The translations under genes and the position numbers were made by a program. The notes beneath the pieces are model-generated. The model did no database searches. It had not been told where the DNA came from and saw nothing but the letters and a program-made list of their open reading frames with translations. A DNA stretch of 64,000 nt, taken from contig NC_088708.1 of assembly GCF_963576615.1 (NCBI RefSeq), positions 54,733,196-54,797,195 on the forward strand. Reading direction: 5' to 3'. This document shows positions 49,241 through 62,142 of the stretch, one piece after another. This stretch comes from Watersipora subatra. Taxonomy: Eukaryota > Bryozoa > Gymnolaemata > Cheilostomatida > Watersiporidae. How positions within the stretch are numbered: position 1 is the first letter of the stretch; every line of letters starts with the position of its first letter.

Positions 49241-50139
49241 CATTATTATTGTGTTACAAAACATAATGTTAGTAGGAAGTCGTAATCGGAAAATTCTGTT
49301 ATAAATATCTAAACCACAAGCTCCAGTGGTGCAATCGGTTAGTGCGCTGTCCTTATAAACAGTATGAGATGCAGAGGCTGTGACTTCGAGCCTCACCTGG
49401 AGCAAAACTTTATTGTGTTACAAAACATGATGTTAGTGGAAATTCGCAATGGAAAATTTTTGTCACAAATATCTAAACCACAAGCTCCAGTGGTGCAATC
49501 GGTTAGTGCGCTGTACTTATAAACAGTATGAGATGCAGAGGCTGTGAGATCGAGCCTCACCGGGAGCACATTTTTATTGTTTTACAAAACATAATGTTAG
49601 TAGAAAGTCGCAATGGAAAAATTTGGTGATTTGTACCCAAATCTCAAGCTCCAGTCATGCAATTGGTAAGTGCGCTGAACTTATAATCAGTATGACATGC
49701 AGAGGCTGTGAATTCGAGCCTCACCTGGAGCACAAATTTATTGTGTTACAAAACATAATGGTAGTAGAAATTCGCAATGGTAAATTTTTGTCACAAATAT
49801 CTAAACCACAAGCTCCAGTGGTGCAATCGGTTAGCGCGCTGTACTTATAAACAGTATGAGATGCAGAGGCTGTGAGTTCGAGCCTCACCTTGACCACATT
49901 TTTATTGGGTTACAAAACAAAATGTTAGTAGAAATTCGGAATGGCAAATCTTTGTCACAAATATCTAAACCACAAGCTCCAGTGGCGCAATCGGTTAGTG
50001 CGCTGTACTTATAAACAGTATGAGATGCAGAGGCTGTGAGTTCGAGCTTCACCTGGAGCACATTATTATTGTGTTACAAAACATAATATCAGTAGAAATT
50101 CGCAACGGGAAATTTTTGTCACAAATATCTAAATCACAA

Positions 50140-50224
50140 GCTCCAGTGGTGCAATCGGTTAGTGCGCTGTACTTATAAACAGTATGAGATGCAGAGGCTG
50201 TGAGTTCGAGCCTCACCTGGAGCA
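50140..50224 (+). tRNA. tRNA-Ile-TAT: tRNA-Ile(UAU), GUGC/GUGC D stem
   Basis: Counterpart of 41,965. Confidence 0.8.
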
Positions 50225-50956
50225 CATTATTATTGTGTTACAAAACATAATGTTAGCAGGAAGTCGTAATCGGAAAATTCTGTCACAAATATCTAAACCA
50301 CAAGCTACAGTGGCGCAATCGGTTAGCGCGCTGTACTTATAAACAGTATGAGATGCAGAGGCTGTGAGTTCGAGCCTCACCTGGACCACATTTTTATTGT
50401 GTTACAAACATTATGTTAGTGGAAAGTCGTAATGGGAAAACTTTGTCACAAATATCTAAACCACAAGCTCCAGTGGTGCAATCGGTTAGTGCGCTGTACT
50501 TATAAACAGTATGAGATGCAGATGCTGTGAGTTGGAGCCTCACCTGGAGCACATTATTATTGTGTTACAAAACACGATGTTAGTAGAAATTCGCAATGGA
50601 AATATTTGGTGAATTGTACCCAAATAACAAGCTCCAGTCATGCAAATGGTTAGTGTGCTAATCTTATAATCAGTATGACATGCAGAGGCTGTGCGTTCGA
50701 GCCTCACCTGGAGCACAATTTTATTGTGACAAAACATTATGATAGTAGGAAGTCGTAATGGGAAAATTTTGTCACAAATATCTAAACCACAAGCTCCAGT
50801 GGTGCAATCGGTTAGTGCGCTGTACTTATAAACAGTATGAGATGCAGAGGCTGTGAGTTCGAGCCTCATCTGGAGCGCATTTTTATTGTGTTACAAAACA
50901 TTATGATAGTAGAAAGTCGTAATGGGAAAACTTTGTCACAAATATCTAAACCACAA

Positions 50957-51013
50957 GCTCCAGTGGCGCAATCGGTTAGCGCGCTGTACTTATAAACAGC
51001 CTCACCTGGAGCA
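50957..51013 (+). pseudogene. 57-nt truncated tRNA unit
   Basis: Counterpart of 42,782 in large repeat 2. Confidence 0.85.
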
Positions 51014-52404
51014 CATTATTATTGTGTTACAAAAAATAATGTTAGTAGAAAGTCGCAATTGGAAAAATTTGCCACAAAGATCTAAAGCACAAGCTCCAGT
51101 GGTGCAATCGGTTAGTGCGCTGTACTTATAAACAGTATGAGATGCAGAGGCTGTAAGTTCGAGCCTCACCTTGACCACATTTTTCTTGGGTTACAAAACA
51201 AAATGTTAGTAGAAAGTCGCAATGGGAAAAGTTTGTCACAAATACCGAAATCACAAGCTCCAGTGGTGCAATTGGTTAGTGAGCTGTATTTAAAAACAGT
51301 ATGAGATGCAGAGGCTGTGAGTTCGAGCCTCACCTGGAGCACATTTTTATTGTTTTACAAAACATAATGTTAGTAGAAAGTCGCAATGGAAAAATTTGGT
51401 GATTTGTACCTTAATCTCAAGCTCCAGTCATGCAATTGGTAAGTGCGCTGAACTTATAATCAGTATGACATGCAGAGACTGTGAGTTCGAGCCTCACCTG
51501 GACCATACTTTTATTGTGTTACAAAACATTATGTTTGTAGAAATTCGGAATGGCAAATTTTTGTCACAAATATCTAAACCACAAGCTCCAGTGGCGCAAT
51601 CGGTTAGCGCGCTGTACTTATAAACAGTATGAGATGCAGAGGCTGTGAGTTCGAGCTTCACCTGGAGCACATTATTATTGTGTTACAAAACATAATATCA
51701 GTAGAAATTCGCAACGGGAAATTTTTGTCACAAATATCTAAATCACAAGCTCCAGTGGTGCAATTGGTTAGTGAGCTGTACCTAAAAACAGTAGGAGATG
51801 CAGAGGCTGTGAGTTCGAGCCTCACCTGGAGCACATTTTTATTGTTTTACAAAACATAATATTAGTAGAAAGTCGCAATGGAAAAATTTGGTGATTTGTA
51901 CCTAAATCTCAAGCTCCAGTCATGCAATTGGTTAGTGCGCTGAACTTATAATCAGTATGACATGCAGAGACTGTGAGTTCGAGCTTCACCTGGAGCACAA
52001 TTTTATTGTTTTACAAAACATAATGTTAGTAGAAATTCGGAATGGCAAATTTTTGTCACAAATATCTCAACCACAAGCTTTAGTGGCGCAATCGGTTAGT
52101 GCGCTGTACTTATAAACAGTATGAGATGCAGAGGCTGTGAGTTCGAGCCTCACCTGGAGCACATTATTATTGTGTTACAAAACATAATGTTAGTAGAAAT
52201 TCGCAACGGGAAATTTTTGTCACAAATATCTAAATCACAAGCTCCAGTGGTGCAATTGGTTAGTGCGCTGAACTTATAATCAGTATGACATGCAGAGACT
52301 GTGAGTTCGAGCTTCACCTGGAGCACATTTTTATTGTTTTACAAAACATAATGTTAGTAGAAAATCGGAATGGCAAATTTTTGTCACAAATATCTCAACC
52401 ACAA

Positions 52405-52489
52405 GCTCCAGTGGCGCAATTGGTTAGCGCGCTGTACTTATAAACAGTATGAGATGCAGAGGCTGTGAGTTCGAGCCTCACCTGGAGCA
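52405..52489 (+). tRNA. tRNA-Ile-TAT: tRNA-Ile(UAU), D loop AATTGGTTA, T5 terminator
   Basis: Counterpart of 44,230. Confidence 0.87.
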
Positions 52490-52568
52490 CATTTTTATTG
52501 TTTTACAAAACATAATGTTAGTAGAAAATCGGAATGGCAAATTTCTGTCACAAATATCTCAACCACAA

Positions 52569-52653
52569 GCTCCAGTGGCGCAATTGGTTAGCGCGCTGTA
52601 CTTATAAACAGTATGAGATGCAGAGGCTGTGAGTTCGAGCCTCACCTGGAGCA
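52569..52653 (+). tRNA. tRNA-Ile-TAT: tRNA-Ile(UAU), D loop AATTGGTTA
   Basis: Counterpart of 44,394. Confidence 0.84.
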
Positions 52654-52829
52654 CATTATTATTGTGTTACAAAACATAATGTTAGTAGGAAGTCGTAATC
52701 GGAAAATTCTGTTATAAATATCTAAACCACAAGCTCCAGTGGTGCAATCGGTTAGTGCGCTGTCCTTATAAACAGTATGAGATGCAGAGGCTGTGACTTC
52801 GAGCCTCACCTGGAGCAAAACTTTATTGT

Positions 52830-52854
52830 TAGTGGTGATAACAATGATGATAAC
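52830..52854 (+). repeat. 25-bp scar in the spacer, copy 2
   Basis: Identical to the scar 8,175 bp upstream and absent from the matching place in large repeat 3 (about 62,210). It dates the duplication of repeats 1 and 2 after the scar. Confidence 0.8.
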
Positions 52855-53572
52855 AAAACATGATGTTAGTGGAAATTCGCAATGGAAAATTTTTGTCACA
52901 AATATCTAAACCACAAGCTCCAGTGGCGCAATCGGTTAGCGCGCTGTACTTATAAACAGTATGAGATGCAGAGGCTGTGAGTTCGAGCTTCACCTAGAGC
53001 ACATTATTATTGTGTTACAAAACATGATGTTAGTAGAAATTCGCAAAGGAAATATTTGGTGAATTGTACCCAAATCACAAGCTCCAGTCATGCAAATGTT
53101 TGGTGTGCTGATCTTATAATCAGTATGACATGCAGAGGCTGTGAGTTCGAGCCTCACCTGGAGCACATTTTTATTGTGTGACAAAACATTATGATAGTAG
53201 GAAGTCGTAATGGGAAAATTTTCTCACAAATATCTAAACCACAAGCTCCAGTGGTGCAATCGGTTAGTGCGCTGTACTTATAAACAGTATGAGATGCAGA
53301 GGCTGTGAGTTCGAGCCTCACCTTGACCACATTTTTATTGTGTTACAAAACAAAATGATAATAGAAAGTCGCAATGGGAAAAGTTTGTCACAAATACCGA
53401 AATCACAAGCTCCAGTGGTGCAATTGGTTAGTGAGCTGTACTTAAAAACAGTATGAGATGCAGAGGCTGTGAGTTCGAGCCTCACCTGTAGCACAATTTT
53501 ATTGTGTTACAAAACATTATGATAGTAGAAAGTCGCAATGGGAAAACTTTGTCACAAATATCTAAACCACAA

Positions 53573-53629
53573 GCTCCAGTGGCGCAATCGGTTAGCGCGC
53601 TGTACTTATAAACAGCCTCACCTGGAGCA
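53573..53629 (+). pseudogene. 57-nt truncated tRNA unit
   Basis: Counterpart of 45,398 in large repeat 2. Confidence 0.85.
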
Positions 53630-54377
53630 CATTATTATTGTGTTACAAAATATAGTGTAGAAATACAGTGTCAGTAGAAATTTGCAATAGAAAAATTTGG
53701 TGATTTGTACCCAAATCACAAGCTCCAGTCATGCAAATGTTTGGTGTGCTGATCTTATAATCAGTATGACATGCAGAGACTGTGAGTTCGAGCCTCACCT
53801 GGAGCACATTTTTATTGCGTTACAAAACATAATGTTAGTAAAAATTCGCAATGGCAAATTTTTGTCACAAATATCTAAACCACAAGATCCAGTGGTGCAA
53901 TCGGTTAGCGCGCTGTACTTATAAACAGTATGAGATGCAGAGGCTGTGAGATCGAGCCTCACCGGGAGCACATTATTATTGTGTTCCAAAACATAGTGTC
54001 AGTAGAAAGTCGCAATTGGAAACATTTGCCACAAATATCTAAAGCACTAGCTCCAGTGGTGCAATCGGTTAGCGCGATGTACTTATAAACAGTATGAGAT
54101 GCAGAGGCTGTGAGTTCGAGCCTCACCTGGAGCACATTTTTATTGTTTTACAAAACATAATGTTAGTAGAAAGTCGCAATGGAAAAATTTGGTGATTTGT
54201 ACCTAAATCTCAAGCTCCAGTCATGCAATTGGTAAGTGCGCTGAACTTATAATCAGTATGACATGCAGAGGCTGTGAGTTCGAGCCTCACCTGGAGCACA
54301 TTTTTATTGTGTTACAAAACATAATGTTAGTAGAAATTCGGAATGGCAAATTGTTGTCACAAATATCTCAACCGCAA

Positions 54378-54462
54378 GCTCCAGTGGCGCAATCGGTTAG
54401 TGCGCTGTACTTATAAACAGTATGAGATGCAGAGGCTGTGAGTTCGAGCCTCACCTGGAGCA
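54378..54462 (+). tRNA. tRNA-Ile-TAT: tRNA-Ile(UAU), GCGC/GUGC D stem
   Basis: All stems pair. Its counterpart one large repeat later (63,742) has GCGC/GCGC, so the two differ at D-stem position 23. T3-only trailer. Confidence 0.82.
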
Positions 54463-54705
54463 AAACTTTATTGTGTTACAAAACATAATGTTAGTAGAAA
54501 TTCGGAATGGCAAATCTTTGTCACAAATATCTAAACCACAAGCTCCAGTGGCGCAATCGGTTAGTGCGCGGTACTTATAAACAGTATGAGATGCAGAGGC
54601 TGTGAGTTCGAGCTTCACCTGGAGCACATTATTATTGTGTTACAAAACATAATATCAGTAGAAATTCGCAACGGGAAATTTTTGTCACAAATATCTAAAT
54701 CACAA

Positions 54706-54790
54706 GCTCCAGTGGTGCAATCGGTTAGTGCGCTGTACTTATAAACAGTATGAGATGCAGAGGCTGTGAGTTCGAGCCTCACCTGGAGCA
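54706..54790 (+). tRNA. tRNA-Ile-TAT: tRNA-Ile(UAU), GUGC/GUGC D stem
   Basis: Fully paired with two wobbles; T4-free spacer, then a GCTACAG copy. Confidence 0.8.
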
Positions 54791-55849
54791 CATTATTATT
54801 GTGTTACAAAACATAATGTTAGCAGGAAGTCGTAATCGGAAAATTCTGTCACAAATATCTAAACCACAAGCTACAGTGGCGCAATCGGTTAGCGCGCTGT
54901 ACTTATAAACAGTATGAGATGCAGAGGCTGTGAGTTCGAGCCTCACCTGGACCACATTTTTATTGTGTTACAAACATTATGTTAGTGGAAAGTCGTAATG
55001 GGAAAACTTTGTCACAAATATCTAAAACACAAGCTCCAGTGGTGCAATCGGTTAGTGCGCTGTACTTATAAACAGTATGAGATGCAGATGCTGTGAGTTG
55101 GAGCCTCACCTGGAGCACATTATTATTGTGTTACAAAACATAATGTTAGCAGGAAGTCGTAATCGGAAAATTCTGTCACAAATATCTAAACCACAAGCTA
55201 CAGTGGCGCAATCGGTTAGCGCGCTGTACTTATAAACAGTATGAGATGCAGAGGCTGTGAGTTCGAGCCTCACCTGGACCACATTTTTATTGTGTTACAA
55301 ACATTATGTTAGTGGAAAGTCGTAATGGGAAAACTTTGTCACAAATATCTAAAACACAAGCTCCAGTGGTGCAATCGGTTAGTGCGCTGTACTTATAAAC
55401 AGTATGAGATGCAGATGCTGTGAGTTGGAGCCTCACCTGGAGCACATTATTATTGTGTTACAAAACACGATGTTAGTAGAAATTCGCAATGGAAATATTT
55501 GGTGAATTGTACCCAAATAACAAGCTCCAGTCATGCAAATGGTTAGTGTGCTAATCTTATAATCAGTATGACATGCAGAGGCTGTGCGTTCGAGCCTCAC
55601 CTGGAGCACAATTTTATTGTGACAAAACATTATGATAGTAGGAAGTCGCAATGGAAAAATTTGGTGATTTGTACCTTAATCTCAAGCTCCAGTCATGCAA
55701 TTGGTTAGTGCGCTGAACTTATAATCGGTATGACATGCAGAGACTGTGAGTTCGAGCTTCACCTGGAGCACAATTTTATTGTTTTACAAAACATAATGTT
55801 AGTAGAAATTCGGAATGGCAAATTTTTGTCACAAATATTTCAACCACAA

Positions 55850-55934
55850 GCTCCAGTGGCGCAATCGGTTAGCGCGCTGTACTTATAAACAGTATGAGAT
55901 GCAGAGGCTGTGAGTTCGAGCCTCACCTGGAGCA
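55850..55934 (+). tRNA. tRNA-Ile-TAT: tRNA-Ile(UAU), consensus copy
   Basis: Counterpart of 46,860 at offset 8,990. Confidence 0.87.
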
Positions 55935-56177
55935 CATTATTATTGTGTTACAAAACATAATGTTAGTAGAAATTCGCAACGGGAAATTTTTGTCACAAAT
56001 ATCTAATTCACAAGCTCCAGTGGTGCAATTGGTTAGTGCGCTGAACTTATAATCAGTATGACATGCAGAGACTGTGAGTTCGAGCCTCACCTGGAGCACA
56101 TTTTTATTGTTTTACAAAACATAATGTTAGTAGAAAATCGGAATGGCCAATTTCTGTCACAAATATCTCAACCACAA

Positions 56178-56262
56178 GCTCCAGTGGTGCAATTGGTTAG
56201 TGCGCTGTACTTATAAACAGTATGAGATGCAGAGGCTGTGAGTTCGAGCCTCACCTGGAGCA
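56178..56262 (+). tRNA. tRNA-Ile-TAT: tRNA-Ile(UAU), GUGC/GUGC, D loop AATTGG
   Basis: Counterpart of 47,188 in large repeat 3; the upstream spacer has GGCCAATTTC. Confidence 0.8.
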
Positions 56263-56833
56263 CATTATTATTGTGTTACAAAACATAATGTTAGTAGGAA
56301 GTCGTAATCGGAAAATTCTGTTATAAATATCTAAACCACAAGCTCCAGTGGTGCAATCGGTTAGTGCGCTGTCCTTATAAACAGTATGAGATGCAGAGGC
56401 TGTGACTTCGAGCCTCACCTGGAGCAAAACTTTATTGTGTTACAAAACATGATGTTAGTGGAAATTCGCAATGGAAAATTTTTGTCACAAATATCTAAAC
56501 CACAAGCTCCAGTGGTGCAATCGGTTAGTGCGCTGTACTTATAAACAGTATGAGATGCAGAGGCTGTGAGATCGAGCCTCACCGGGAGCACATTTTTATT
56601 GTTTTACAAAACATAATGTTAGTAGAAAGTCGCAATGGAAAAATTTGGTGATTTGTACCCAAATCTCAAGCTCCAGTCATGCAATTGGTAAGTGCGCTGA
56701 ACTTATAATCAGTATGACATGCAGAGGCTGTGAGTTCGAGCCTCACCTGGAGCACATTTTTATTGTGTTACAAAACATAATGTTAGTAGAAATTCGGAAT
56801 GGCAAATTGTTGTCACAAATATCTCAACCGCAA

Positions 56834-56918
56834 GCTCCAGTGGCGCAATCGGTTAGCGCGCTGTACTTATAAACAGTATGAGATGCAGAGGCTGTGAGTT
56901 CGAGCCTCACCTGGAGCA
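56834..56918 (+). tRNA. tRNA-Ile-TAT: tRNA-Ile(UAU), consensus copy
   Basis: Counterpart of 47,844. Confidence 0.85.
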
Positions 56919-57653
56919 AAACTTTATTGTGTTACAAAACATAATGTTAGTAGAAAGTCGCAATTGGAAAAATTTGCCACAAATATCTAAAGCACTAGCT
57001 CCAGTGGTGCAATCGGTTAGCGCGCTGTACTTATAAACAGTATGAGATGCAGAGGCTGTGAGATCGAGCCTCACCGGGAGAACATTTTTATTGTTTTACA
57101 AAACATAATGTTAGTGGAAAGTCGCAAAGGAAAAATTTGGTGATTTGTACCCAAATCACAAGCTCCAGTCATGCAAATGGTTAGTGTGCTGATCTTATAA
57201 TCAGTATGACATGCAGAGGCTGTGAGTTCGAGCCTCACCTGGAGCACAAATTTATTGTGTTACAAAACATAATGGTAGTAGAAATTCGCAATGGTAAATT
57301 TTTGTCACAAATATCTAAACCACAAGCTCCAGTGGTGCAATCGGTTAGCGCGCTGTACTTATAAACAGTATGAGATGCAGAGGCTGTGAGTTCGAGCGTC
57401 ACCTTGACCACATTTTTATTGGGTTACAAAACAAAATGTTAGTAGAAATTCGGAATGGCAAATCTTTGTCACAAATATCTAAACCACAAGCTCCAGTGGC
57501 GCAATCGGTTAGTGCGCTGTACTTATAAACAGTATGAGATGCAGAGGCTGTGAGTTCGAGCTTCACCTGGAGCACATTATTATTGTGTTACAAAACATAA
57601 TATCAGTAGAAATTCGCAACGGGAAATTTTTGTCACAAATATCTAAATCACAA

Positions 57654-57738
57654 GCTCCAGTGGTGCAATCGGTTAGTGCGCTGTACTTATAAACAGTATG
57701 AGATGCAGAGGCTGTGAGTTCGAGCCTCACCTGGAGCA
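57654..57738 (+). tRNA. tRNA-Ile-TAT: tRNA-Ile(UAU), GUGC/GUGC D stem
   Basis: Counterpart of 48,664. Confidence 0.8.
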
Positions 57739-58145
57739 CATTATTATTGTGTTACAAAACATAATGTTAGCAGGAAGTCGTAATCGGAAAATTCTGTCAC
57801 AAATATCTAAACCACAAGCTACAGTGGCGCAATCGGTTAGCGCGCTGTACTTATAAACAGTATGAGATGCAGAGGCTGTGAGTTCGAGCCTCACCTGGAG
57901 CACATTATTATTGTGTTACAAAACATAATGTTAGTAGAAATTCGCAACGGGAAATTTGTGTCACAAATATCTAAATCACAAGCTCCAGTGGTGCAATTGG
58001 TTAGTGCGCTGAACTTATAATCAGTATGACATGCAGAGACTGTGAGTTCGAGCCTCACCTGGAGCACATTTTTATTGTTTTACAAAACATAATGTTAGTA
58101 GAAAATCGGAATGGCAAATTTCTGTCACAAATATCTCAACCACAA

Positions 58146-58230
58146 GCTCCAGTGGTGCAATTGGTTAGTGCGCTGTACTTATAAACAGTATGAGATGCAG
58201 AGGCTGTGAGTTCGAGCCTCACCTGGAGCA
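58146..58230 (+). tRNA. tRNA-Ile-TAT: tRNA-Ile(UAU), GUGC/GUGC, D loop AATTGG
   Basis: Counterpart of 49,156. Confidence 0.8.
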
Positions 58231-59783
58231 CATTATTATTGTGTTACAAAACATAATGTTAGTAGGAAGTCGTAATCGGAAAATTCTGTTATAAATATCT
58301 AAACCACAAGCTCCAGTGGTGCAATCGGTTAGTGCGCTGTCCTTATAAACAGTATGAGATGCAGAGGCTGTGACTTCGAGCCTCACCTGGAGCAAAACTT
58401 TATTGTGTTACAAAACATGATGTTAGTGGAAATTCGCAATGGAAAATTTTTGTCACAAATATCTAAACCACAAGCTCCAGTGGTGCAATCGGTTAGTGCG
58501 CTGTACTTATAAACAGTATGAGATGCAGAGGCTGTGAGATCGAGCCTCACCGGGAGCACATTTTTATTGTTTTACAAAACATAATGTTAGTAGAAAGTCG
58601 CAATGGAAAAATTTGGTGATTTGTACCCAAATCTCAAGCTCCAGTCATGCAATTGGTAAGTGCGCTGAACTTATAATCAGTATGACATGCAGAGGCTGTG
58701 AGTTCGAGCCTCACCTGGAGCACAAATTTATTGTGTTACAAAACATAATGGTAGTAGAAATTCGCAATGGTAAATTTTTGTCACAAATATCTAAACCACA
58801 AGCTCCAGTGGTGCAATCGGTTAGCGCGCTGTACTTATAAACAGTATGAGATGCAGAGGCTGTGAGTTCGAGCCTCACCTTGACCACATTTTTATTGGGT
58901 TACAAAACAAAATGTTAGTAGAAATTCGGAATGGCAAATCTTTGTCACAAATATCTAAACCACAAGCTCCAGTGGCGCAATCGGTTAGTGCGCTGTACTT
59001 ATAAACAGTATGAGATGCAGAGGCTGTGAGTTCGAGCTTCACCTGGAGCACATTATTATTGTGTTACAAAACATAATATCAGTAGAAATTCGCAACGGGA
59101 AATTTTTGTCACAAATATCTAAATCACAAGCTCCAGTGGTGCAATCGGTTAGTGCGCAGTACTTATAAACAGTATGAGATGCAGAGGCTGTGAGTTCGAG
59201 CCTCACCTGGAGCACATTATTATTGTGTTACAAAACATAATGTTAGCAGGAAGTCGTAATCGGAAAATTCTGTCACAAATATCTAAACCACAAGCTACAG
59301 TGGCGCAATCGGTTAGTGCGCTGTACTTATAAACAGTATGAGATGCAGATGCTGTGAGTTGGAGCCTCACCTGGAGCACATTATTATTGTGTTACAAAAC
59401 ACGATGTTAGTAGAAATTCGCAATGGAAATATTTGGTGAATTGTACCCAAATAACAAGCTCCAGTCATGCAAATGGTTAGTGTGCTAATCTTATAATCAG
59501 TATGACATGCAGAGGCTGTGCGTTCGAGCCTCACCTGGAGCACAATTTTATTGTGACAAAACATTATGATAGTAGGAAGTCGTAATGGGAAAATTTTGTC
59601 ACAAATATCTAAACCACAAGCTCCAGTGGTGCAATCGGTTAGTGCGCTGTACTTATAAACAGTATGAGATGCAGAGGCTGTGAGTTCGAGCCTCATCTGG
59701 AGCGCATTTTTATTGTGTTACAAAACATTATGATAGTAGAAAGTCGTAATGGGAAAACTTTGTCACAAATATCTAAACCACAA

Positions 59784-59840
59784 GCTCCAGTGGCGCAATC
59801 GGTTAGCGCGCTGTACTTATAAACAGCCTCACCTGGAGCA
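59784..59840 (+). pseudogene. 57-nt truncated tRNA unit
   Basis: Same junction, in large repeat 3. Confidence 0.85.
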
Positions 59841-61736
59841 CATTATTATTGTGTTACAAAATATAGTGTAGAAATACAGTGTCAGCAGAAATTTGCAATA
59901 GAAAAATTTGGTGATTTGTACCCAAATCACAAGCTCCAGTCATGCAAATGTTTGGTGTGCTGATCTTATAATCAGTATGACATGCAGAGGCTGTGAGTTC
60001 GAGCCTCACCTGGAGCACATTTTTATTGCGTTACAAAACATAATGTTAGTAAAAATTCGCAATGGCAAATTTTTGTCACAAATATCTAAACCACAAGATC
60101 CAGTGGTGCAATCGGTTAGCGCGCTGTACTTATAAACAGTATGAGATGCAGAGGCTGTGAGATCGAGCCTCACCGGGAGCACATTATTATTTTGTTACGA
60201 AACATAATGTTAGTAGAAAGTCGCAATTGGAAAAATTTGCCTCAAATATCTAAAGCACTAGCTCCAGTGGCGCAATCGGTTAGTGCGCTGTACTTATAAA
60301 CAGTATGAGATGCAGAGGCTGTGAGATCGAGCCTCACCGGGAGCACATTATTATTGTGTTACAAAAAATAATGTTAGTAGAAAGTCGCAATTGGAAAAAT
60401 TTGCCACAAAGATCTAAAGCACAAGCTCCAGTGGTGCAATCGGTTAGTGCGCTGTACTTATAAACAGTATGAGATGCAGAGGCTGTAAGTTCGAGCCTCA
60501 CCTTGACCACATTTTTATTGGGTTACAAAACAAAATGTTAGTAGAAAGTCGCAATGGGAAAAGTTTGTCACAAATACCGAAATCACAAGCTCCAGTGGTG
60601 CAATTGGTTAGTGAGCTGTATTTAAAAACAGTATGAGATGCAGAGGCTGTGAGTTCGAGCCTCACCTGGAGCACATTTTTATTGTTTTACAAAACATAAT
60701 GTTAGTAGAAAGTCGCAATGGAAAAATTTGGTGATTTGTACCTTAATCTCAAGCTCCAGTCATGCAATTGGTAAGTGCGCTGAACTTATAATCAGTATGA
60801 CATGCAGAGACTGTGAGTTCGAGCCTCACCTGGACCATACTTTTATTGTGTTACAAAACATTATGTTAGTAGAAATTCGGAATGGCAAATTTTTGTCACA
60901 AATATCTAAACCACAAGCTCCAGTGGCGCAATCGGTTAGCGCGCTGTACTTATAAACAGTATGAGATGCAGAGGCTGTGAGTTCGAGCTTCACCTGGAGC
61001 ACATTATTATTGTGTTACAAAACATAATATCAGTAGAAATTCGCAACGGGAAATTTTTGTCACAAATATCTAAATCACAAGCTCCAGTGGTGCAATTGGT
61101 TAGTGAGCTGTACCTAAAAACAGTAGGAGATGCAGAGGCTGTGAGTTCGAGCCTCACCTGGAGCACATTTTTATTGTTTTACAAAACATAATATTAGTAG
61201 AAAGTCGCAATGGAAAAATTTGGTGATTTGTACCTAAATCTCAAGCTCCAGTCATGCAATTGGTTAGTGCGCTGAACTTATAATCAGTATGACATGCAGA
61301 GACTGTGAGTTCGAGCTTCACCTGGAGCACAATTTTATTGTTTTACAAAACATAATGTTAGTAGAAATTCGGAATGGCAAATTTTTGTCACAAATATCTC
61401 AACCACAAGCTTTAGTGGCGCAATCGGTTAGTGCGCTGTACTTATAAACAGTATGAGATGCAGAGGCTGTGAGTTCGAGCCTCACCTGGAGCACATTATT
61501 ATTGTGTTACAAAACATAATGTTAGTAGAAATTCGCAACGGGAAATTTTTGTCACAAATATCTAAATCACAAGCTCCAGTGGTGCAATTGGTTAGTGCGC
61601 TGAACTTATAATCAGTATGACATGCAGAGACTGTGAGTTCGAGCTTCACCTGGAGCACATTTTTATTGTTTTACAAAACATAATGTTAGTAGAAAATCGG
61701 AATGGCAAATTTTTGTCACAAATATCTCAACCACAA

Positions 61737-61821
61737 GCTCCAGTGGCGCAATTGGTTAGCGCGCTGTACTTATAAACAGTATGAGATGCAGAGGCTGTGA
61801 GTTCGAGCCTCACCTGGAGCA
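61737..61821 (+). tRNA. tRNA-Ile-TAT: tRNA-Ile(UAU), D loop AATTGGTTA, T5 terminator
   Basis: Counterpart of 52,405; intact body and T5. Confidence 0.87.
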
Positions 61822-61900
61822 CATTTTTATTGTTTTACAAAACATAATGTTAGTAGAAAATCGGAATGGCAAATTTCTGTCACAAATATCTCAACCACAA

Positions 61901-61985
61901 GCTCCAGTGGCGCAATTGGTTAGCGCGCTGTACTTATAAACAGTATGAGATGCAGAGGCTGTGAGTTCGAGCCTCACCTGGAGCA
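61901..61985 (+). tRNA. tRNA-Ile-TAT: tRNA-Ile(UAU), D loop AATTGGTTA
   Basis: Counterpart of 52,569. Its trailer runs into the foldback scar near 62.1 kb. Confidence 0.84.
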
Positions 61986-62050
61986 CATTATTATTGTGTT
62001 ACAAAACATAATGTTAGTAGGAAGTCGTAATCGGAAAATTCTGTTATAAA

Positions 62051-62142
62051 TAAGCTGAGATGCAGATTCTGTTATAACCAAGCTGAGATGCTTGGTGCAC
62101 TAACCGATTGCACCAAGCTCCAGTGGTGCAATCGGTTAGTGC
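62051..62142. repeat. Foldback insertion with inverted tRNA 5' half
   Basis: Between the TTATAAATA spacer and the class F' unit at 62,117 there is extra sequence. It contains two copies of AAGCTGAGATGC, two of TTCTGTTATA, and an inverted copy of the D-arm region. The arms at 62,097-62,115 and 62,124-62,142 are exact reverse complements (19 bp) around AGCTCCAG. Large repeats 1 and 2 lack it. Confidence 0.88.

Larger units (their letters stand above)
45713..53887 (+). repeat. 8,175-bp higher-order repeat, copy 2
   Basis: Direct copy of the previous block. Rare private variants, such as the C in CATTTTTCTTGG at about 43,010 and 51,185, are shared, and I saw no difference at the places compared. 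This is the most recent large duplication visible, subject to assembly correctness. Confidence 0.88.
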
